Shown: in pieces, positions 7,323 through 17,600 of the stretch | Numbering within the stretch: the stretch's first letter is position 1 | Layout: every line of letters starts with the position of its first letter | Source of the DNA: Bacillota bacterium | GTDB lineage: Bacteria; Bacillota; Clostridia; Acetivibrionales; DTU013 | DNA length: 32,215 bases | Assembly (NCBI GenBank): GCA_023411715.1 | Contig: JAEYOM010000142.1 | Location: forward strand, 1 to 32,215 | Reading direction: 5' to 3' | The notes under the pieces: generated by a model | Database searches by the model: none | Told to the model about the DNA's origin: nothing | Seen by the model: the letters and a program-made list of their open reading frames with translations, nothing else | Program-made: the position numbers and the translations under genes

Positions 7323-9386
7323 TCACTTCAGAACAGTTTCCTGTATGTTTTTAGGAACCTCTTCATAGTGGTTGAATTGCATTGTGAATACGCCTCTTCC
7401 CTGGGTCCTGGAGCGCAGCTCCGTAGCATAACCGAACATGTTTGCAAGCGGCACGTTCGCAGTAATTACCTGCGCTCCCGCTCTGTTTTCCATGCCTTCT
7501 ATCCTACCTCTGCGGGAATTCAGATCTCCCATTACATCGCCCATGTAGACTTCAGGCACAACAACGTCGACCCTCATGATAGGTTCGAGCAGTACCGGAT
7601 CCGCCTTGCGGCAGCCTTCCTTGAAACCCATAGAACCGGCGATCTTGAATGCCATTTCCGACGAGTCGACTTCATGGTATGATCCGTCTACCAGCGTGAC
7701 TTTAACGTCAAGTACCTGATAACCTCCCAGAACACCATTCTGCATGGCATCCTGTATACCTTCGTCGATTGGCGCGATGTATTCCTTCGGAATAGCACCG
7801 CCGACTATCTTGTTTACAAAGGTATAGCCGCTTCCCGGCTCCTGGGGTTCGATCTCCAGTACGCAGTGACCATACTGGCCGCGGCCTCCCGACTGTCTGA
7901 CAAACTTGCCTTCAGCCTTGACCGCCTTGCGTATCGTTTCCTTATAGGCTACCTGAGGTTGGCCAACGTTGGCCTCCACCTTGAATTCTCTCATCATCCT
8001 GTCGACGATGATCTCAAGGTGAAGTTCTCCCATGCCCGAGATGATCGTTTGCCCTGTTTCCGGGTCCGTATGCACCTTGAAAGTCGGATCCTCCTCAGAA
8101 AGCTTTGCCAAAGCAGTAACCATCTTATCCTGTCCGGCCTTGGTCTTAGGTTCTACTGCAACATGTATGACCGGCTCGGGAAATTCCATGGACTCAAGCA
8201 CGATCGGAGCATCCTCGGAACAAAGCGTATCGCCTGTCGTCGTATCCTTGAGACCTACAGCGGCAGCTATATCACCCGAGTAAACAGCTTCGATGTCTTC
8301 CCTGTGATTCGCATGCATCTGCAGGATCCTTCCGATCCTTTCCTTCTTATCCTTCGTCGAGTTCAATACATATGACCCTGAATTGAGCTTACCTGAATAA
8401 ACCCTGAAAAAACACAGCTTTCCGACGAACGGGTCTGCCATTATCTTGAATGCAAGAGCAGAAAACGGGCCTTCATCATCGGCCGGCCTCTCCTCTTCCG
8501 TTTCTCCGTCGGACGAAACGCCTTTGATCGGCGGTACGTCAAGCGGTGACGGCATATAATCCACAATAGCGTCAAGGAGCTGCTGTACACCTTTGTTCCT
8601 GTAGGATGAACCACAGGTGACCGGTATCATATTTACGGCAATCGTTGCCTTCCTGATACCCGCACGTATTTCTTCCTCAGTGAGTTCTTCCCCCTCAAGG
8701 TATTTATTCATCAAGTTCTCATCTTGTTCAGCAACAGCTTCGATTAAAATGTTACGATATTTATCAACAATATCGACCATATCTTCCGGTATAGGCTCTT
8801 CATCCAGCACCTTTCCCAAATCGTCGAGGTAGAATACAGCCTTCTTCGTGATCAGGTCGATAATTCCCCGGAAATTGTCTTCCTTGCCGATAGGTAACTG
8901 AATCGGGATGGCATTCGCTTTAAGCCTGTCCTTCATCATCTGGATGCAGTTAAAAAAGTCAGCACCCATAATATCCATTTTATTAACGTATGCAATACGG
9001 GGGACGTTATATTTGTCAGCCTGTCTCCAAACGGTTTCAGACTGGGGTTCTACCCCACCCTTTGCACAGAAAAGTGTTACTGAACCATCGAGAACTCTGA
9101 GGGATCTTTCAACCTCTACTGTAAAGTCAACGTGCCCCGGCGTATCGATAATATTAACTCTGGTGCCCTTCCATTGCGCGGTAGTAGCGGCTGAGGTGAT
9201 TGTTATACCTCTTTCCTGCTCCTGCTCCATCCAATCCATCGTCGCGGCGCCTTCGTGGACTTCTCCCATTTTATGCAGTTTACCTGTATAAAAAAGGATA
9301 CGCTCCGTCGTAGTCGTCTTACCAGCGTCAATATGTGCCATAATGCCTATGTTTCTAGTGTTTTCCAAACTAAATTGCCTGGGCAT
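7323..9386 (-). CDS. fusA: Elongation factor G
   Basis: At 687 residues this matches the EF-G family. The GTPase domain has AHIDAGKTT (17-25), RGITIT (59-64), DTPGH (81-85) and NKMD (135-138), followed by domains II to V, including the GRGQYGH stretch of domain IV. EF-G drives ribosomal translocation and, with RRF, ribosome recycling. The ATG at 9386 is preceded by GGAGG at five bases. rpsG ends 63 bases upstream and tuf starts 107 bases downstream, the standard str-operon order. Confidence 0.98.
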   Translation of the reverse strand: MPRQFSLENTRNIGIMAHIDAGKTTTTERILFYTGKLHKMGEVHEGAATMDWMEQEQERGITITSAATTAQWKGTRVNIIDTPGHVDFTVEVERSLRVLDGSVTLFCAKGGVEPQSETVWRQADKYNVPRIAYVNKMDIMGADFFNCIQMMKDRLKANAIPIQLPIGKEDNFRGIIDLITKKAVFYLDDLGKVLDEEPIPEDMVDIVDKYRNILIEAVAEQDENLMNKYLEGEELTEEEIRAGIRKATIAVNMIPVTCGSSYRNKGVQQLLDAIVDYMPSPLDVPPIKGVSSDGETEEERPADDEGPFSALAFKIMADPFVGKLCFFRVYSGKLNSGSYVLNSTKDKKERIGRILQMHANHREDIEAVYSGDIAAAVGLKDTTTGDTLCSEDAPIVLESMEFPEPVIHVAVEPKTKAGQDKMVTALAKLSEEDPTFKVHTDPETGQTIISGMGELHLEIIVDRMMREFKVEANVGQPQVAYKETIRKAVKAEGKFVRQSGGRGQYGHCVLEIEPQEPGSGYTFVNKIVGGAIPKEYIAPIDEGIQDAMQNGVLGGYQVLDVKVTLVDGSYHEVDSSEMAFKIAGSMGFKEGCRKADPVLLEPIMRVDVVVPEVYMGDVMGDLNSRRGRIEGMENRAGAQVITANVPLANMFGYATELRSRTQGRGVFTMQFNHYEEVPKNIQETVLK

Positions 9387-9449
9387 AATTGCCTCCTTTC
9401 TTCTCGATTAGTTCAAATTGTTTGTTATACTGCCTGATTCCAAGCAGCA

Positions 9450-9920
9450 TTACCAGCGATAATGCGCGAAAGCCCTGTTTGCTTCTGCCATCTTGTGCGT
9501 GTCTTCCTTTTTCTTGTAGGCGCCGCCGGCATTGTTGACAGCATCCATGATCTCTCCCGCAAGTCGTTCTTTCATAGTTTTTTCGCCTCTGGCGCGGGAA
9601 TACGTTGTCAGCCACCTGAGACCCAGAGCCTGCCTTCTTTCAGGCCTGACTTCCATAGGTACCTGGTAGGTTGCACCGCCGACCCTTCTGGCTTTGACTT
9701 CAAGCACAGGCATAATATTGTTCATTGCCTGTTCAAAAACTTCAAGAGGCTCCTTGCCGGTTTTTTCTTTAACAATGTCGAATGCGTCGTAGCAAATCCT
9801 CTGCGCAACACCTTTTTTGCCGTCAAGCATGATGTTATTTATAAGCTTTGTGACGACCTTGTCATTATAAATAGGATCCGGCAGAACGTCTCTTTTTGGG
9901 GTATGTCCTTTTCTTGGCAC
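9450..9920 (-). CDS. rpsG: 30S ribosomal protein S7
   Basis: S7 binds the 3' major domain of 16S rRNA and starts assembly of the small-subunit head. I place the start at the GTG at 9920, giving the family-typical 156 residues beginning (V/M)PRKGHTPKRDVLPDP. AGGAGG lies eight bases before it, while a longer in-frame ATG at 9956 would add 12 residues not seen in S7 and has no good ribosome site. The protein ends KMAEANRAFAHYRW, typical of S7. It lies between rpsL and fusA. Confidence 0.96.
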   Translation of the reverse strand: MPRKGHTPKRDVLPDPIYNDKVVTKLINNIMLDGKKGVAQRICYDAFDIVKEKTGKEPLEVFEQAMNNIMPVLEVKARRVGGATYQVPMEVRPERRQALGLRWLTTYSRARGEKTMKERLAGEIMDAVNNAGGAYKKKEDTHKMAEANRAFAHYRW

Positions 9921-9946
9921 TTTACTTCCCTCCTTTGATTTGTGAT

Positions 9947-9984
9947 AGGGGAACAATCCCCTCCGGATGTTTTCCGAGGTACTC
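9947..9984 (-). promoter_or_regulatory. Hairpins in the rpsL-rpsG spacer
   Basis: The 172-base spacer holds two compact inverted repeats before the rpsG ribosome site: AGGGGA-ttgt-TCCCCT (9947-9962) and CCGAG-tac-CTCGG (about 9972-9984). In E. coli, S7 represses its own operon by binding the spacer between rpsL and rpsG. Structure at the same place here could do a similar job, but this is only an analogy of position. Confidence 0.35.
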
Positions 9985-10092
9985 GGGACCTTTAAGATCC
10001 TCGTCAGTGCGTCCGTACATGTAATATATAAATATTGTTATAATTATCTTTACAACATACTTAGCACTACTGATGCGGCCCATACAGACACC

Positions 10093-10521
10093 TTACTTCT
10101 TGGCGGCACCTGCTTTCGGCCTCTTTGCCCCGTATTTGGAGCGGCCCTGCATTCTCTTTGCAACACCTGCTGTATCAAGCGTACCTCTTATGATGTGGTA
10201 CCTGACACCAGGGAGATCCTTTACCCTGCCGCCTCTGATGAGTACAACGCTGTGTTCCTGGAGATTGTGGCCTATTCCGGGAATATAAGCCGTAACTTCG
10301 ATACCATTCGTCAAACGTACCCTTGCAGTCTTCCTCAAAGCTGAGTTAGGCTTCTTTGGTGTTTGAGTTCTTACAACGGTGCAAACGCCCCTCTTTTGCG
10401 GAGCATTGATCTCAACAGGCTTCTTTTTTAGAGTGTTGAAACCTCTCTGAAGTGCCGGTGCAGTTGATTTGTACTCAACCGTTTTCCTTCCCTTTCTGAC
10501 CATCTGGTTAAATGTTGGCAT
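10093..10521 (-). CDS. rpsL: 30S ribosomal protein S12
   Basis: This 142-aa protein is S12 with the longer Firmicute N-terminal region (KTVEYKSTAPALQRG). S12 sits at the decoding centre. The two loops where streptomycin-resistance changes usually occur, TPKKPNSALRK and GGRVKDLPG, carry the wild-type lysines. The ATG is preceded by GGGAGGTG. The upstream neighbour is the ybxF-like gene and the downstream neighbour is rpsG. Confidence 0.98.
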   Translation of the reverse strand: MPTFNQMVRKGRKTVEYKSTAPALQRGFNTLKKKPVEINAPQKRGVCTVVRTQTPKKPNSALRKTARVRLTNGIEVTAYIPGIGHNLQEHSVVLIRGGRVKDLPGVRYHIIRGTLDTAGVAKRMQGRSKYGAKRPKAGAAKK

Positions 10522-10561
10522 TCATACACCTCCCTTCGGTAACATGATTTATCTGAATTTT

Positions 10562-10600
10562 TGGGGACATTTCCTGTAATGGTATTTGAAGATGTGTCCC
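10562..10600 (-). promoter_or_regulatory. GGGGACA/TGTCCCC inverted repeat before rpsL
   Basis: Between ybxF and rpsL, GGGGACA and TGTCCCC can pair across about 24 bases, shortly before the rpsL ribosome site. The minus-strand sequence after the stem is AAAAATT, not a T run, so it is not a terminator in the direction of transcription. Its function is unknown. Confidence 0.3.
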
Positions 10601-10613
10601 CTTACCTTGCTTA

Positions 10614-10856
10614 TTATTTGAGCAGGCATACCGCAGATGCCCCTACCTCTATGCCTACAGCCTTTCCAAGCTGTTTCATCGTGTCTGCGTATTCAAGTTC
10701 TATTTCTTTTGTGAGACATAGCGCTTTTAGGGATCCGATGACCTTCTCATCTGCATCTTTGGCAACAAAAACCATTTTTGCCGAATTGTTTTCAACAGCC
10801 TTTATAGTCTGTTTTATGCCGACGGCCTTATTGCATTTTTTTAAATCCTCTAACAC
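10614..10856 (-). CDS. ybxF: YbxF-like L7Ae-family kink-turn RNA-binding protein
   Basis: This 80-aa protein is a small L7Ae/L30e-fold protein: K-x-x-x-G-I-K-Q-T at the N-terminus, VFVAKDAD in the middle and a hydrophobic C-terminal strand. The Bacillus homologues YbxF and YlxQ bind kink-turn RNA. A gene of this family lies between rpoC and rpsL in many Firmicutes, so the position supports the call. The start is a GTG at 10856 with AAAGGTG about nine bases upstream. Its biological role remains poorly defined even in Bacillus. Confidence 0.9.
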   Translation of the reverse strand: MLEDLKKCNKAVGIKQTIKAVENNSAKMVFVAKDADEKVIGSLKALCLTKEIELEYADTMKQLGKAVGIEVGASAVCLLK

Positions 10857-10990
10857 AAAAACGCACCTTTCCCCTCATAGCTGCATATAAATAAAAAATT
10901 GCCGGGGACATACCAAATCCCCTTCACTTGGCTTTACGCACTGAAATATTTTATCATCGCAGTCCGACATTTGTCAAGCTGGACAGAATA

Positions 10991-11040
10991 CAGCTGTCTG
11001 CAATGCTACCGCATTTACAGGACGACATTGCAGACAGCTG
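10991..11040 (-). promoter_or_regulatory. Perfect 15-bp inverted repeat just after rpoC
   Basis: CAGCTGTCTGCAATG and its exact reverse complement flank a 20-base loop, beginning eight bases beyond the rpoC stop codon. In the minus-strand direction the stem is followed by TATTCTGTCC, not a T run, so it does not look like a factor-independent terminator. It may be a processing site, a partial attenuator or a 3'-end stabiliser that separates rpoBC from the ribosomal-protein half of the operon. Confidence 0.7.
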
Positions 11041-11048
11041 ATAATGCT

Positions 11049-14000
11049 TTATTCACTGACGGTACTGATGCTGATATCTTTGTACCTGCTCATTCCGGTA
11101 CCGGCAGGTATCAATTTTCCTATAATTACATTTTCCTTTAGACCTACCAGCGGGTCAACCTTGCCCTTTATAGCGGCTTCGGTCAATACTCTCGTGGTTT
11201 CCTGGAAGGATGCCGCCGACAGGAACGATTCGGTTGCCAGCGAAGCCTTCGTGATGCCGAGAAGCGTACGTTTTCCGGTCGCCGGCCTCAGTCCCTCCGC
11301 CGTGACTTTTGCATTTTCTTCCTCGAAATCGAACATGTCGACGAGTCCGCCCGGCAGCATGTTAGTATCGCCCGCGTCTTCAATCTTGACCTTCCTCAGC
11401 ATCTGCCTGATGATTACTTCTATATGTTTGTCGTTTATGTCAACGCCCTGCAGCCTGTAAACTCTCTGGACTTCCTGCAGCAGGTATGACTGGACGCCTT
11501 TTATGCCCTTGATCTTCAGTATGTCATGCGGATTGACGGAGCCTTCCGTGATCTCGTCACCGGCTTCGATTACATCGCCATCCGATACCTTGATCCTCGA
11601 ACCGTACGGTATCATATAATTGCGGGCTTCACCGTCCTCAGTAGTAACTATGACTTCCCTCTTCTTCTTCGTATCGCTTATCTTTACCGTACCTGCGACT
11701 TCTGAAATGACGGCAAGTCCTTTTGGCTTCCTGGCTTCGAAAAGTTCCTCTACACGCGGGAGACCTTGCGTTATATCATCACCTGCAACACCGCCCGTAT
11801 GGAAGGTTCTCATCGTAAGCTGGGTACCGGGTTCGCCTATGGACTGGGCTGCGATTATACCGACCGCCTCACCGACATTGACATCCTCGTTCGTTGCAAG
11901 GTTCGCGCCGTAACATTTGGCGCACACGCCGTATTCGGAATGGCAAGTCAGCATCGACCTGATCTTTACCTTCTTCAAGCCTGCCTTGACAGCCCTGTCC
12001 GCATCGGCATCGGTTATCTTCTTATCACCTTCGATCAGCACTTCGCCGGTCTCAGGATGGACAATCGCCTCAGCTGTGTATCTGCCTACAAGTCTTTCAG
12101 CAAGACCTTCTATTACCTCGCTGCCGTCCTTTATATCGCCGACTTCTATTCCTTTTTTAGTACCACAGTCGATTTCCCTTACTATGACATCCTGGCTGAC
12201 GTCGACAAGACGGCGTGTCAGATAACCTGAGTCGGCAGTTCTGAGAGCCGTGTCGGCAAGACCTTTTCTCGCGCCATGTGAAGATATGAAGTATTCCAAT
12301 ACGTTCAGGCCTTCACGGAAATTAGCCTTGACCGGTATTTCAAGGGTTCGGCCTGAAGTATCGGCCATAAGTCCTCTCATACCCGACAACTGCTTGATCT
12401 GGCTTATGCTGCCTCGGGCTCCCGACTGGGACATCATGAAGATCGGGTTGAACTGATCCAAGGAATTCAACAAAGCCTGAGTCAGGTTTTCACCTGTTTC
12501 GGTCCAGGCCTGTATTACGGAGTTGTACCTTTCTTCCTCAGAGATCAGGCCCCTCTTGTACATCTTCGAAATATTGTCTATCTTCCCTTCGGTCTCATCT
12601 ATATATTTTTTCTTGACATCCGGGATGACCATATCCGATACACTAACGGTGATGGCGCCCCTTGTGGAATACTTGTAACCCTTGGACTTGATATTGTCAA
12701 GTACGACCGCGGTTTCGGTAGTTCCATGGACCTTAATGCACTTGTCGATGATCTTGCCCAGTTCCTTCTTGGTAACGATATTAGTGATTTCGAGATTGAA
12801 CAGATTATCCGGGTTCGACCTGTCCACGAAGCCCAGATCCTGCGGGATACCTTCGTTGAATATGAGTTTCCCGAGCGTAGTGATAATGATCTTTGAAACC
12901 GGCTTTCCGTCTATAACCTTAGTCTGCTTGACATGGATCTTCGCATGCAGTCCGAGGAAGCCGGCGTCATATGCCATCATTGCCTCGTCAATATTTCCGA
13001 ATACCTTGCCTTCGCCGGGTTCGCCATCGCGCTCGATGGTCAGGTAATAGCTTCCGAGAACCATGTCCTGCGTCGGAACGGTGATCGGCTTGCCATCCTT
13101 AGGCGCAAGCAGGTTGTTTGCCGACAGCATAAGGAACCTTGCCTCGGCCTGCGCTTCTGCCGACAGAGGTACGTGAACTGCCATCTGGTCGCCGTCGAAG
13201 TCCGCGTTGTATGCGGTGCAAACGAGCGGATGGAGCTTCAGGGCCCTGCCCTCTACCAAGACAGGTTCAAACGCCTGGATACCGAGCCTGTGAAGCGTAG
13301 GAGCACGGTTCAGCAGGACAGGATGTTCCTTTATTACTTCTTCGAGCACATCCCATACTTCCGGTCTCAGCCTTTCGACCATCCTCTTGGCGCTCTTTAT
13401 ATTGTGCGCAAGTCCGTCATTGACGAGCTTTTTCATTACGAATGGCTTAAACAGTTCGATCGCCATTTCCTTAGGCAGACCGCACTGGTAAATTTTCAGT
13501 TCAGGTCCTACGACGATAACCGAACGCCCCGAATAGTCGACACGTTTGCCGAGTAGGTTTTGACGGAAACGTCCCTGTTTGCCCTTAAGCATGTCTGAAA
13601 GCGATTTAAGCGGCCTGTTGCCGGGGCCCGTTACGGGTCTTCCCCTTCTGCCGTTGTCGATCAGGGCGTCCACAGCTTCCTGCAGCATCCTCTTTTCGTT
13701 TCTGACTATGATGTCCGGCGCTCCGAGATCAAGCAGTCTCTTCAGACGGTTGTTCCTGTTGATGACACGCCTGTAGAGGTCGTTCAGATCCGACGTTGCG
13801 AACCTGCCGCCGTCCAGCTGGACCATAGGACGAAGTTCCGGAGGAATGACCGGCACCACGTCGAGTATCATCCATTCAGGTCTGTTGCCGGAAAGCCTGA
13901 AGGCTTCGACAACCTCAAGGCGTTTGATGGTACGGATCCTCTTCTGTCCTGAGGCATCCTCAAGATCGGTCCTGAGCTCCTTCGAGAGCTTTTCGAGATC

Positions 14001-14546
14001 TATTTCCATCAGCAGTTCCTTGACTGCTTCGGCGCCCATGGCGGCCTTGAACTTATATCCGAACTTGTCTACACTGTCCCTGTACTCCTTTTCGGTCAGT
14101 ATCTGCTTTTTGGAAAGCGGAGTCTGTCCGGGATCGATGACAACATAGGAAGCAAAATACAATATCTTTTCCAGAGCCCTCGGAGACATATCGAGTATGA
14201 GACCCATCCTGCTCGGGATCCCTTTAAAATACCATATATGTGAGACCGGAGCCGCCAGTTCGATGTGGCCCATGCGTTCCCTTCTGACTTTGGAACGCGT
14301 GACTTCGACGCCGCACCTGTCGCAGACGATACCCTTGTAACGAATCCTCTTGTATTTGCCGCAATGGCACTCCCAGTCCTTCTGGGGTCCGAAGATCCTT
14401 TCGCAGAAAAGGCCGTCCCTTTCCGGTTTTAAGGTCCTGTAATTTATAGTTTCGGGTTTCTTTACCTCGCCCCTTGACCATTCTCTGATTTTCTCAGGGG
14501 AAGCCAAACCAATCTTAATTGCGTCAAAATTGTTCATTTCAAACAT
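11049..14546 (-). CDS. rpoC: RNA polymerase beta' subunit
   Basis: The protein is 1165 aa from the ATG at 14546, beginning MFEMNNFDAIKIGLASP. AGGGAG lies eight bases before this ATG. An in-frame TTG at 14564 would place the start codon upstream of that site and is rejected. The N-terminal zinc-binding CHCGKYK and CDRCG pairs are present. The catalytic magnesium loop N447-A-D-F-D-G-D-Q carries D449, D451 and D453. The second zinc site (CHSEYGVCAKC) and the trigger-loop region (AAQSIGEPGTQLTMRTFHTGG is split around this) are intact. It forms the catalytic core with RpoB. The spacer to rpoB is short and carries GC-rich hairpins; a 15-bp hairpin follows the stop. Confidence 0.97.
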   Translation of the reverse strand: MFEMNNFDAIKIGLASPEKIREWSRGEVKKPETINYRTLKPERDGLFCERIFGPQKDWECHCGKYKRIRYKGIVCDRCGVEVTRSKVRRERMGHIELAAPVSHIWYFKGIPSRMGLILDMSPRALEKILYFASYVVIDPGQTPLSKKQILTEKEYRDSVDKFGYKFKAAMGAEAVKELLMEIDLEKLSKELRTDLEDASGQKRIRTIKRLEVVEAFRLSGNRPEWMILDVVPVIPPELRPMVQLDGGRFATSDLNDLYRRVINRNNRLKRLLDLGAPDIIVRNEKRMLQEAVDALIDNGRRGRPVTGPGNRPLKSLSDMLKGKQGRFRQNLLGKRVDYSGRSVIVVGPELKIYQCGLPKEMAIELFKPFVMKKLVNDGLAHNIKSAKRMVERLRPEVWDVLEEVIKEHPVLLNRAPTLHRLGIQAFEPVLVEGRALKLHPLVCTAYNADFDGDQMAVHVPLSAEAQAEARFLMLSANNLLAPKDGKPITVPTQDMVLGSYYLTIERDGEPGEGKVFGNIDEAMMAYDAGFLGLHAKIHVKQTKVIDGKPVSKIIITTLGKLIFNEGIPQDLGFVDRSNPDNLFNLEITNIVTKKELGKIIDKCIKVHGTTETAVVLDNIKSKGYKYSTRGAITVSVSDMVIPDVKKKYIDETEGKIDNISKMYKRGLISEEERYNSVIQAWTETGENLTQALLNSLDQFNPIFMMSQSGARGSISQIKQLSGMRGLMADTSGRTLEIPVKANFREGLNVLEYFISSHGARKGLADTALRTADSGYLTRRLVDVSQDVIVREIDCGTKKGIEVGDIKDGSEVIEGLAERLVGRYTAEAIVHPETGEVLIEGDKKITDADADRAVKAGLKKVKIRSMLTCHSEYGVCAKCYGANLATNEDVNVGEAVGIIAAQSIGEPGTQLTMRTFHTGGVAGDDITQGLPRVEELFEARKPKGLAVISEVAGTVKISDTKKKREVIVTTEDGEARNYMIPYGSRIKVSDGDVIEAGDEITEGSVNPHDILKIKGIKGVQSYLLQEVQRVYRLQGVDINDKHIEVIIRQMLRKVKIEDAGDTNMLPGGLVDMFDFEEENAKVTAEGLRPATGKRTLLGITKASLATESFLSAASFQETTRVLTEAAIKGKVDPLVGLKENVIIGKLIPAGTGMSRYKDISISTVSE

Positions 14547-14600
14547 GGTCCCATCTCCCTTCAAATTAAGCCTGACGCATATGCCGGAATAAATACGTCA

Positions 14601-14645
14601 TATGCTCACGCAGGCTTCGCCTGCGCGCCCCGCCTTCGTGCGGCG
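14601..14645 (-). repeat. GC-rich hairpin element in the rpoB-rpoC spacer
   Basis: The spacer holds a perfect seven-pair stem with a three-base loop, CGCAGGC-ttc-GCCTGCG (14609-14625), followed by a second CGCC/GGCG hairpin (14631-14645). Stem-plus-three-base-loop architecture and GC-rich flanks recall the tandem elements at 4136-4252. The element is visibly richer in G+C than the surrounding spacer. Confidence 0.5.
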
Positions 14646-14680
14646 TTTGAACCACGTCAGCGGAGGACTGGCGGCGTTGT

Positions 14681-17600
14681 TCAAAAATCTTCATCGTCCA
14701 GGTTATCACTGAATTCCTCATCGTCTGAGAAGAGCTCTTCGCCCAGCGAATCGTCCAGATTATCCCCTGGATTCGCGATCTCGCCTATATCGAAGTCATC
14801 CATATCCAGCTCCTCATCGTTCAGGTCTTCTCCGATCTCCTCATAATCGCCCAGCGGGGTCTCATCTTCGCGGCCTTCGATATTGACGTTGAGATCCTCA
14901 AGATCGTCTTCCGTTGATTCCTTGATGGTGATTTCTTCTCTCTCCTCGGAGTATACCTTGACGTCGAGCGCAAGGCTCTGCAATTCCTTTATCAAAACCT
15001 TGAACGATTCAGGGATGCCTGGTTCAGGCACATTCTCGCCCTTGACGATGGACTCGTATGTCTTAACCCTTCCCACAACGTCGTCCGATTTGACTGTGAG
15101 TATCTCCTGCAGGGTATATGCAGCGCCGTATGCTTCCAGCGCCCAAACTTCCATTTCTCCGAACCTCTGGCCGCCGAACTGCGCCTTGCCGCCGAGAGGC
15201 TGCTGTGTAACGAGCGAGTACGGTCCGGTCGAACGCGCATGTATCTTGTCATCGACCAGATGGGCCAGCTTGAGCATATACATGTAGCCGACGGTAACGC
15301 GGTTTTCAAACGGTGCACCGGTCCTGCCGTCGTATAGTACGGTCTTGCCATCTTCGGAAAGTCCGGCCTTTTGAAGGGTTTCGACTATATCGTCTTCGGT
15401 CGCGCCGTCGAATACAGGTGTGGCGATCTTCCAGCCGAGCGCTTTTGCAGCGTAGCCAAGATGGACCTCGAGCACCTGTCCGATATTCATACGCGACGGA
15501 ACACCCAGAGGATTCAATACTATCTCCAGAGGAGTGCCGTCAGGGAGGAAGGGCATGTCTTCCGCAGGGAGTATCCTTGAGATAACACCCTTGTTACCGT
15601 GTCTTCCTGCCATTTTATCTCCGACTGAGATCTTTCTCTTCTGAGCTATATAGCACCTTACCAGCTGGTTGACTCCCGGCGGCAGCTCGTCTCCGTTTTC
15701 CCTCGTGAATACCTTGACGTCGACTATAATGCCTGATTCGCCGTGCGGCACTCTCAACGAAGTATCTCTGACCTCTCTCGCCTTTTCACCGAAGATGGCC
15801 CTCAGCAGCCTTTCCTCAGCCGTAAGCTCGGTCTCTCCCTTCGGGGTGACCTTGCCAACGAGTATATCGCCGGCTCTTACCTCCGCGCCTATCCTGATGA
15901 TGCCTCTGTCGTCGAGATCCTTGAGGGACTCTTCGCTGACGTTCGGTATATCGCGTGTGATCTCTTCAGGCCCGAGCTTGGTGTCCCTGGATTCCGCTTC
16001 ATACTCTTCTATGTGTATGGATGTGAAAACGTCTTCCATGACGAGCTTTTCGCTTATCAGGATAGCGTCTTCGTAATTGTAGCCCTCCCAGGTCATAAAG
16101 CCTATGAGAATGTTCCTGCCCAGTGCGATCTCGCCGAGCTCCGTGGACGGGCCGTCTGCGATGACGTCTCCCTTTTCCACCACTTCGCCCTTCCTCACGA
16201 TCGGTCTCTGGTTCGTGCAGGTACCCTGGTTGGAACGTATATATTTCAGTAATCTGTAAGTATCCTTCTTGCCGTCCCTGGTGCGGATGACTATATCGCT
16301 TGCAGAAACCTTCTCGATCGTACCTGCATTTTTGGCAAGCACGACAGTTCCGGAGTCCTTCGCCGCCTTATATTCGATGCCCGTGCCGACTATAGGAGAC
16401 TGGGGCTTGATGAGCGGCACAGCCTGGCGCTGCATGTTCGAACCCATGAGGGCACGGTTTGCGTCGTCGTTTTCAAGGAACGGTATCATGGCGGTCGCTA
16501 CCGAAACGAGCTGTTTAGGCGAAACGTCCATATAATCCACGCGGTTGCTTTCTACCTCCAGTATATCGTCCCTGTATCTGGAAAGCACCTTCTTGTCCTT
16601 GAAACTGCCGTCTTCAGCTATCGGCTCGTTTGCCTGGGCCACGATATATTTATCTTCCTCGTCGGCAGTGAGGTAATCTATCTGTTCCGTTACTTTTCCG
16701 GCTGCCTTGTTGATCTTCCTGTACGGGGCTTCGATAAAACCATACTCGTTTATACGTGCATATGTGCTCAAAGAACCTATAAGACCTATATTAGGACCTT
16801 CAGGCGTCTCTATAGGGCACATACGGCCGTAATGCGAATGGTGAACGTCACGTACTTCGAATCCCGCTCTCTCCCTGCTCAAACCGCCTGGGCCGAGGGC
16901 GCTCAGCCTTCTCTTGTGGGTCAGCTCAGCCAGAGGGTTGGTCTGATCCATGAACTGAGACAGCTGGCTGCTTCCGAAGAATTCCTTGATTGCGGCTGCT
17001 ACAGGCCTTATATTGATCAGGGCCTGTGGCGTAACTATATCTATATCCTGAATGGTCATTCTCTCCCTGACCACTCTCTCCATTCTTGCAAGACCGATCC
17101 TAAACTGGTTCTGCAGAAGTTCGCCAACGCAGCGCAGCCTTCTGTTGCCCAGATGGTCGATATCGTCGTCGGAGCCTACGTTGTAGCTGAGGTGTATAAG
17201 GTAATTGATCGACGAAATAATGTCCTCGACAGTTATGTACTTGGGCACCAGTTCATCGACATTTTCCATGATGGCCTTATGGAGATCAGCTTCGGAAGTA
17301 TTCTCCTCCATCAGCTTTTTGAGCGTCTGATAACGAACCTTCTCGGTAATGCCGGTATCGTGCACATCAAAATTGACAAACGCGTCAAGATCGACAGTAC
17401 CGTTTCCGATTACGCCTATCTTTTTTCCTTCTATATTCAAATATATAGTATTAATGCCTGAATTCTGGATCTCCCTCGCTTTGTCCCTGTCGATCAATTC
17501 ATCCTCATTAGCAAGTATCTCGCCGGTTTCGGGATGTACGACCTTTTCCGCAGCTCTATAACCTGCGATCCTCGAAGCGATCGAAAGCTTCTTGTTGAAC

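Noticed and set aside
9921..9956. Longer S7 with an ATG start at 9956
   Set aside because: It adds 12 residues not found in S7, while the GTG at 9920 has AGGAGG at the right distance.
10093..10521. Possible streptomycin resistance changes in rpsL
   Set aside because: The TPKKPNS and GRVKDLPG loops carry the usual lysines.
10562..10600. Intrinsic terminator before rpsL
   Set aside because: The GGGGACA/TGTCCCC stem is followed by AAAAATT in the direction of transcription, not by T residues.
14547..14564. RpoC start at an in-frame TTG (14564)
   Set aside because: The ribosome site AGGGAG lies downstream of that TTG and eight bases before the ATG at 14546.
16900..16990. Possible rifampicin resistance changes in rpoB
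   Set aside because: D492, H502 and S507 and the surrounding cluster are wild type, so no resistance change is seen.
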